NCBI GenBank assembly: GCA_902463235.1
Contig: CABQER010000031.1
Span: 1-10,106, forward strand
Reading direction: 5' to 3'
From: an uncultured Faecalibacterium sp.
Lineage (GTDB): Bacteria > Bacillota > Clostridia > Oscillospirales > Ruminococcaceae
DNA: 10,106 nt
Positions 7,236 through 10,106 of the stretch are shown piece by piece (within the stretch, counting starts at the first letter, position 1; every line of letters starts with the position of its first letter). The notes beneath the pieces were generated by a model. That model did no database searches. It had not been told where the DNA came from and was given only the letters and a program-made list of their open reading frames with translations. Both the position numbers and the translations under genes were made by a program.

Positions 7236-9014
7236 TCAGTTGTGCTGCTGTAATTCTTCTTTCAGGTCAGCCTGAATATCCGTCAGGCACTGCAGCAGCA
7301 GCGGGTTGAACGCTCCGCACTCGCCGTTCAGGATCATCTGCACGGCTTTTTCGTGGGAGAAGGCTTTTTTGTAGCAGCGTTCGCTGGTCAGTGCATCGTA
7401 CACATCAGCCAGCGAGACCAGTTGTGCGCTGATGGGGATCTCGTCGCCCTTCAGCCCATCCGGGTAGCCGCGCCCATCCCAGCGTTCGTGGTGCCAGCGG
7501 GCGATCTCGTAGGCCGTTTGCAGCAGCGGCTGCTCTGCAAAATTATCCAGATCATGCAGCATCTTGGCTCCCAGCATGCTGTGGGTCTTCATGACCTCGA
7601 ATTCCTCCGGGGTCAGTCTGCCGGGCTTATTGAGGATCTTTTCGTCAATGCCGATTTTTCCGATGTCGTGCAGGGCGGAAGCCAGCGGGATCATATCCTG
7701 CTGTTCCGCAGAAATCGAGTATCTGCTGCTCTCCAACAGACGGCGGAGCAGCAGCTCGGTGATGATACGGATGTGCCGCACATGGGCGCCGCTTTCGCCG
7801 TTGCGGAATTCTACGATATGGCTCAGTACACCCACCAGCATATCCGTGTTATTCTCACGGGCGCGGATCTGCTCAGAGACCATCTGCACCAGCCGCCGCT
7901 GCTTGGCGTACAGCTTGATGGTGTTGGTCACACGGCGGTACACGATACGAGCATCGAAGGGGCGATTGACATAATCACTTGCGCCCAGCTCATAGGAACG
8001 CCGGATCGTCGCATCGGAGTCCTCGCTGGAGATCATAATGACCGGGATATCCTCGATGGTGTGGTTGGCATTCATGGCTTTCAGCACTTCAAAGCCGTCC
8101 ATAACGGGCATATTGATGTCCAGCAGCACCAGTGCAATGTTTCCGGCTTCTGCCTGCAATTTTTCCATGCATTCCCGTCCGTTTTCTGCTTCCAGGACAT
8201 GGTAACTGTCCCTCAGGATCTCTGTCAGCATCATGCGGTTCATTGCGGAGTCATCCACAAGTAAGATCTGTGACTTGTTCTGCAAAAGTTTTTCCAAAGC
8301 CGCCATGTCATGCCCCGGAACCTCCACCATGACGGCATTCTTGCGGCACTTTGCCTGATACATCAGCCGGTCTGCCCGGCGAACGATGTTATCCATCGGG
8401 TCGGCGAGGGACTGTATCGTTCCGCCAATGCTCAGCGAGATACGGAAATGCGAATAGCCGGGTACAGATGCCATCTGCGCGGCGGTGCAGATCTGTTCCA
8501 GTTTGGTCTGCAAACAATCTCCCGGAATGCCGGGTAACACCAGCAGAAATTCGTCTCCGCCGTAGCGGATGAGCAGGTCCGACTTCCGGATGCAGGACTG
8601 GATAGCGTTTGCCACCGTTTTCAGTGCCATATCCCCGGCGTAATGTCCATAGGTGTCGTTGCAGATCTTGAAATCGTCCACATCCATCAGCGCGACACCC
8701 GCCGGGCCGGTGGATTTACGGACAACTTCTTCGTAATAGCGGCGGTTGTAAATTCCTGTCAGCGGATCCCGATAAAGCTCGTCTTTGAGCTGCTGCTCCC
8801 GTGCAGCGCGCTGTCGGGCTGTTTCGTCCTCCGATACTTTCTGATTTTCGGTCAGTTGTTTCAGCGCCTGCTCCGATGCGGCAAGAGCGGCTCCCTGTTG
8901 ATGAAGTTTTTTCAACAGCTGCTGCTCACGCGCTTTGTAATATTCCTCGATCTCGGAAAGTGTATTCACGTTCTGACCCTCTTCTACATCATCTACATCA
9001 TTTGTGTGTTTCAT
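7236..9014 (-). CDS. Soluble GGDEF-REC-HD-GYP protein: cyclic di-GMP synthase and phosphodiesterase with a central receiver
   Basis: This 592-aa protein has no membrane segment. Residues about 18-80 are a charged coiled coil, likely for dimerisation. The GGDEF domain (about 80-232) has an intact G-G-D-E-F at 152-156, the metal Asp D111 and an inhibitory I-site R-K-S-D at 143-146 placed five residues before GGDEF, so diguanylate cyclase activity and product inhibition are expected. REC (about 248-370) has D254/D255, phospho-acceptor D299 and S329; the usual Lys is Arg351. The HD-GYP domain (about 385-580) has E407, H411, H449-D450 and H508-H509-E-R-W-D-G-R-G-Y-P (G516-P518), the signature of active phosphodiesterases. 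It therefore carries opposing enzymes around one phosphorylation switch. It lies 28 bp after HK-C and 38 bp before the lipoprotein gene. The ATG lacks a clear Shine-Dalgarno sequence; a GTG at 8969 (577 aa) has a better one and is a real alternative start. Confidence 0.95.
   Translation of the reverse strand: MKHTNDVDDVEEGQNVNTLSEIEEYYKAREQQLLKKLHQQGAALAASEQALKQLTENQKVSEDETARQRAAREQQLKDELYRDPLTGIYNRRYYEEVVRKSTGPAGVALMDVDDFKICNDTYGHYAGDMALKTVANAIQSCIRKSDLLIRYGGDEFLLVLPGIPGDCLQTKLEQICTAAQMASVPGYSHFRISLSIGGTIQSLADPMDNIVRRADRLMYQAKCRKNAVMVEVPGHDMAALEKLLQNKSQILLVDDSAMNRMMLTEILRDSYHVLEAENGRECMEKLQAEAGNIALVLLDINMPVMDGFEVLKAMNANHTIEDIPVIMISSEDSDATIRRSYELGASDYVNRPFDARIVYRRVTNTIKLYAKQRRLVQMVSEQIRARENNTDMLVGVLSHIVEFRNGESGAHVRHIRIITELLLRRLLESSRYSISAEQQDMIPLASALHDIGKIGIDEKILNKPGRLTPEEFEVMKTHSMLGAKMLHDLDNFAEQPLLQTAYEIARWHHERWDGRGYPDGLKGDEIPISAQLVSLADVYDALTSERCYKKAFSHEKAVQMILNGECGAFNPLLLQCLTDIQADLKEELQQHN
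8977..8982 (-). promoter_or_regulatory. Possible ribosome binding site for an internal GTG start of the GGDEF/HD-GYP gene
   Basis: On the minus strand AGAGGG lies 7 nt before GTG 8969, which is codon 16 of the longer frame. The upstream ATG at 9014 has no comparable site and follows a hairpin. If used, this start removes only an acidic leader before the coiled coil and leaves all domains intact. Confidence 0.4.
8983..9000. repeat. Two 9-bp tandem copies of TCTACATCA
   Basis: Two exact adjacent copies (plus-strand reading) code for D-D-V twice near the start of the GGDEF/HD-GYP protein. The unit is a multiple of three, so gain or loss of a copy would keep the frame. It may lie in untranslated leader if the GTG at 8969 is the true start. 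Confidence 0.8.
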
Positions 9015-9016
9015 CT

Positions 9017-9047
9017 GCGGAAACGTGCTTTTCCGCTATTTTTTAAT
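9017..9047 (+). terminator. Hairpin with T-run in the gap between HK-C and the GGDEF/HD-GYP gene, plus-strand orientation
   Basis: G-C-G-G-A-A-A (9017-9023) pairs with T-T-T-C-C-G-C (9030-9036) around a 6-nt loop, followed on the plus strand by T-A-T-T-T-T-T-T-A-A-T. In terminator form it faces the plus strand, where no gene is seen for 5 kb. In the operon's own direction the hairpin ends 2 nt before the ATG at 9014, where it could limit ribosome access. The structure is directly visible; its role is uncertain. Confidence 0.4.
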
Positions 9048-10106
9048 GGGGAGGGGTAACGCGGAAGCGTTTTACGGTCTGTTCCAGTGCTGCAATGTCC
9101 ACGGGCTTGGAGAGATGTTCATCCATGCCGGCTTCCTTGCTCTTTTGCATATCCTCAAGGAAGGCGTTGGCAGTCATGGCAAGGATGGGGATGATCCTGC
9201 CCAGCGGATTTTCGCCATTGCGGATGCGGCGGGTGGCCTCCAGGCCGTCCATCACCGGCATCTGCACGTCCATTAAAATCATGTCGTACTCGCCGGGCTT
9301 GACGCTGGCAAAGGCATCCACGATCTCCTGACCGTTGGAGCAGACGGTGCAGCTTGCGCCCTTGGATTCCAGCAGCATTTCCAGGATTTCGGCGTTGATG
9401 GCGTTATCCTCGGCGCAGAGGAACTTCATGCCGGACAGGGGCGAAGTTTCTTCCGCTTCCTCCGGCAGGGCCTGCACCTGCTGCGCATGGTCTGCCTCGG
9501 CGTCAATGGGAAATTCCAGCACCACCTCAAAGCGGGTGCCCTTGCCGGTGGCGCTTTCCACATTGATAGAGCCGCCCATCAGGTCCACGATGCTCTTGGT
9601 GATGGCCATGCCAAGGCCGGTGCCCTGCACCTTGTTGGTGCCGGATTTTTCCTCGCGGGTAAAGGGGTCAAAAAGGGTCTTTTGGAACTCCTCGCTCATG
9701 CCGATGCCGTCATCCTGCACCACAAAGCGGTACCGGGCGAAGTGCTCGTTCCGGGGCAGCTCCTCCACCTCCAACCGGATATGCCCGCCCCTGGGCGTAT
9801 ATTTGACCGCGTTGGAGAGGATGTTCATCAGCACCTGATTCAGGCGGTTGGGGTCCGCCAGTACGTTTTCGTGCTGCAGATGGGTGTTTACCGTAAAGGT
9901 CTGGCGGCGCTGGCCTGCCTGCTGACGGATGATGCTGTCCAGCTGGCTGACCTGCTGGGGCAGGTTCATTTTTTCCACATTCAGGGTGGTCTTGCCGCTC
10001 TCGATGCGGCTCATATCCAGAATATCATTGATGATGCCCAGCAGCAGCTGACCGGAGCTTTCCAGCTTGCCCAGATGCTCGGCCAGCTTTTCCGGCTGGT
10101 GCAGCT
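9043..10106 (-). CDS. C-terminal part of hybrid histidine kinase HK-C (HisKA end-HATPase-REC), 5' partial
   Basis: The frame stays open to the right edge of the window, so the ATG at 10014 is internal: the codons before it read I-I-N-D-I-L-D and then M-S-R-I-E-S-G-K, the conserved second helix of HisKA. About 353 residues are visible. HATPase_c has N98 of the N box, D-D-G-I-G-M at 131-136 and G-T-G-L-G-M at 161-166. A single REC follows (about 226-345) with E232/D233, phospho-acceptor D279, T311 and K333. The protein ends soon after, with no second receiver and no output domain, so it differs from HK-A and HK-B in having one receiver. The phospho-acceptor His and any sensor domains lie outside. 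It is first of the visible minus-strand genes, 28 bp before the GGDEF/HD-GYP gene, so a kinase-receiver partnership with that protein is plausible. Confidence 0.93.
   Translation of the reverse strand, partial: LHQPEKLAEHLGKLESSGQLLLGIINDILDMSRIESGKTTLNVEKMNLPQQVSQLDSIIRQQAGQRRQTFTVNTHLQHENVLADPNRLNQVLMNILSNAVKYTPRGGHIRLEVEELPRNEHFARYRFVVQDDGIGMSEEFQKTLFDPFTREEKSGTNKVQGTGLGMAITKSIVDLMGGSINVESATGKGTRFEVVLEFPIDAEADHAQQVQALPEEAEETSPLSGMKFLCAEDNAINAEILEMLLESKGASCTVCSNGQEIVDAFASVKPGEYDMILMDVQMPVMDGLEATRRIRNGENPLGRIIPILAMTANAFLEDMQKSKEAGMDEHLSKPVDIAALEQTVKRFRVTPPH

Noticed and set aside
7353..8264. 303-aa plus-strand frame antisense to the GGDEF/HD-GYP gene
   Set aside because: The minus strand here carries the HD-GYP and REC catalytic motifs in frame; the plus-strand translation has no recognisable features.
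10012..10014. ATG at 10014 as the start of HK-C
   Set aside because: The same frame continues to the window edge and encodes the conserved HisKA helix immediately before it, so this Met is internal.
1..10106. CRISPR array, insertion sequence, prophage or tRNA genes
   Set aside because: I saw no regularly spaced repeats, transposase or integrase motifs, terminal repeats or tRNA cloverleaf. Coding genes fill almost the whole window.

Overview
The window reads as a chromosomal signal-transduction locus from a moderately GC-rich, Gram-positive gut anaerobe of the class Clostridia. It looks most like Faecalibacterium or another Oscillospiraceae/Ruminococcaceae member. That placement is an inference from protein style (hybrid kinases with H-D-I-R-T-P-M-N boxes and tandem receivers, a Tat-like lipoprotein signal), codon use and GGAGG-type ribosome binding sites. 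No rRNA or other taxonomic marker is present.

Layout. On the plus strand, the 3' end of an exported-protein gene (3-743) is followed 5 bp later by a 978-aa membrane hybrid histidine kinase, HK-A (749-3685). The gene end looks like a solute-binding-protein tail joined to a 5'-nucleotidase C-terminal-like domain. On the minus strand, reading right to left, is a compact apparent operon of four genes: the C-terminal part of a third hybrid kinase, HK-C (10106-9043); a soluble GGDEF-REC-HD-GYP protein (9014-7236); a Tat/lipobox-type substrate-binding lipoprotein of the SBP_bac_3 family (7197-6370); and an 859-aa membrane hybrid kinase, HK-B (6380-3801), whose TTG start overlaps the end of the lipoprotein gene. 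The two transcription units converge on a strong bidirectional terminator at about 3715-3786. The minus operon continues past the right edge, so its promoter is not visible. No gap between genes exceeds about 115 bp, and I found no RNA genes, mobile elements or CRISPR.

How the genes may work together. HK-A and HK-B are paralogues: TM, extracellular sensor, TM, (PAS in HK-A only), HisKA, HATPase_c, REC, REC. Each sits directly downstream of a gene that is, or may be, an extracellular binding protein. The window encodes three kinases and six receiver domains but no Hpt domain and no DNA-binding output domain. The only effector enzyme is the GGDEF-REC-HD-GYP protein, which keeps the signature residues both to make and to degrade cyclic di-GMP, with a receiver between the two enzymes. 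The simplest inferred model is that an extracellular ligand is sensed through lipoprotein plus kinase and controls c-di-GMP through that receiver. The linking phosphotransfer step is not in the window.
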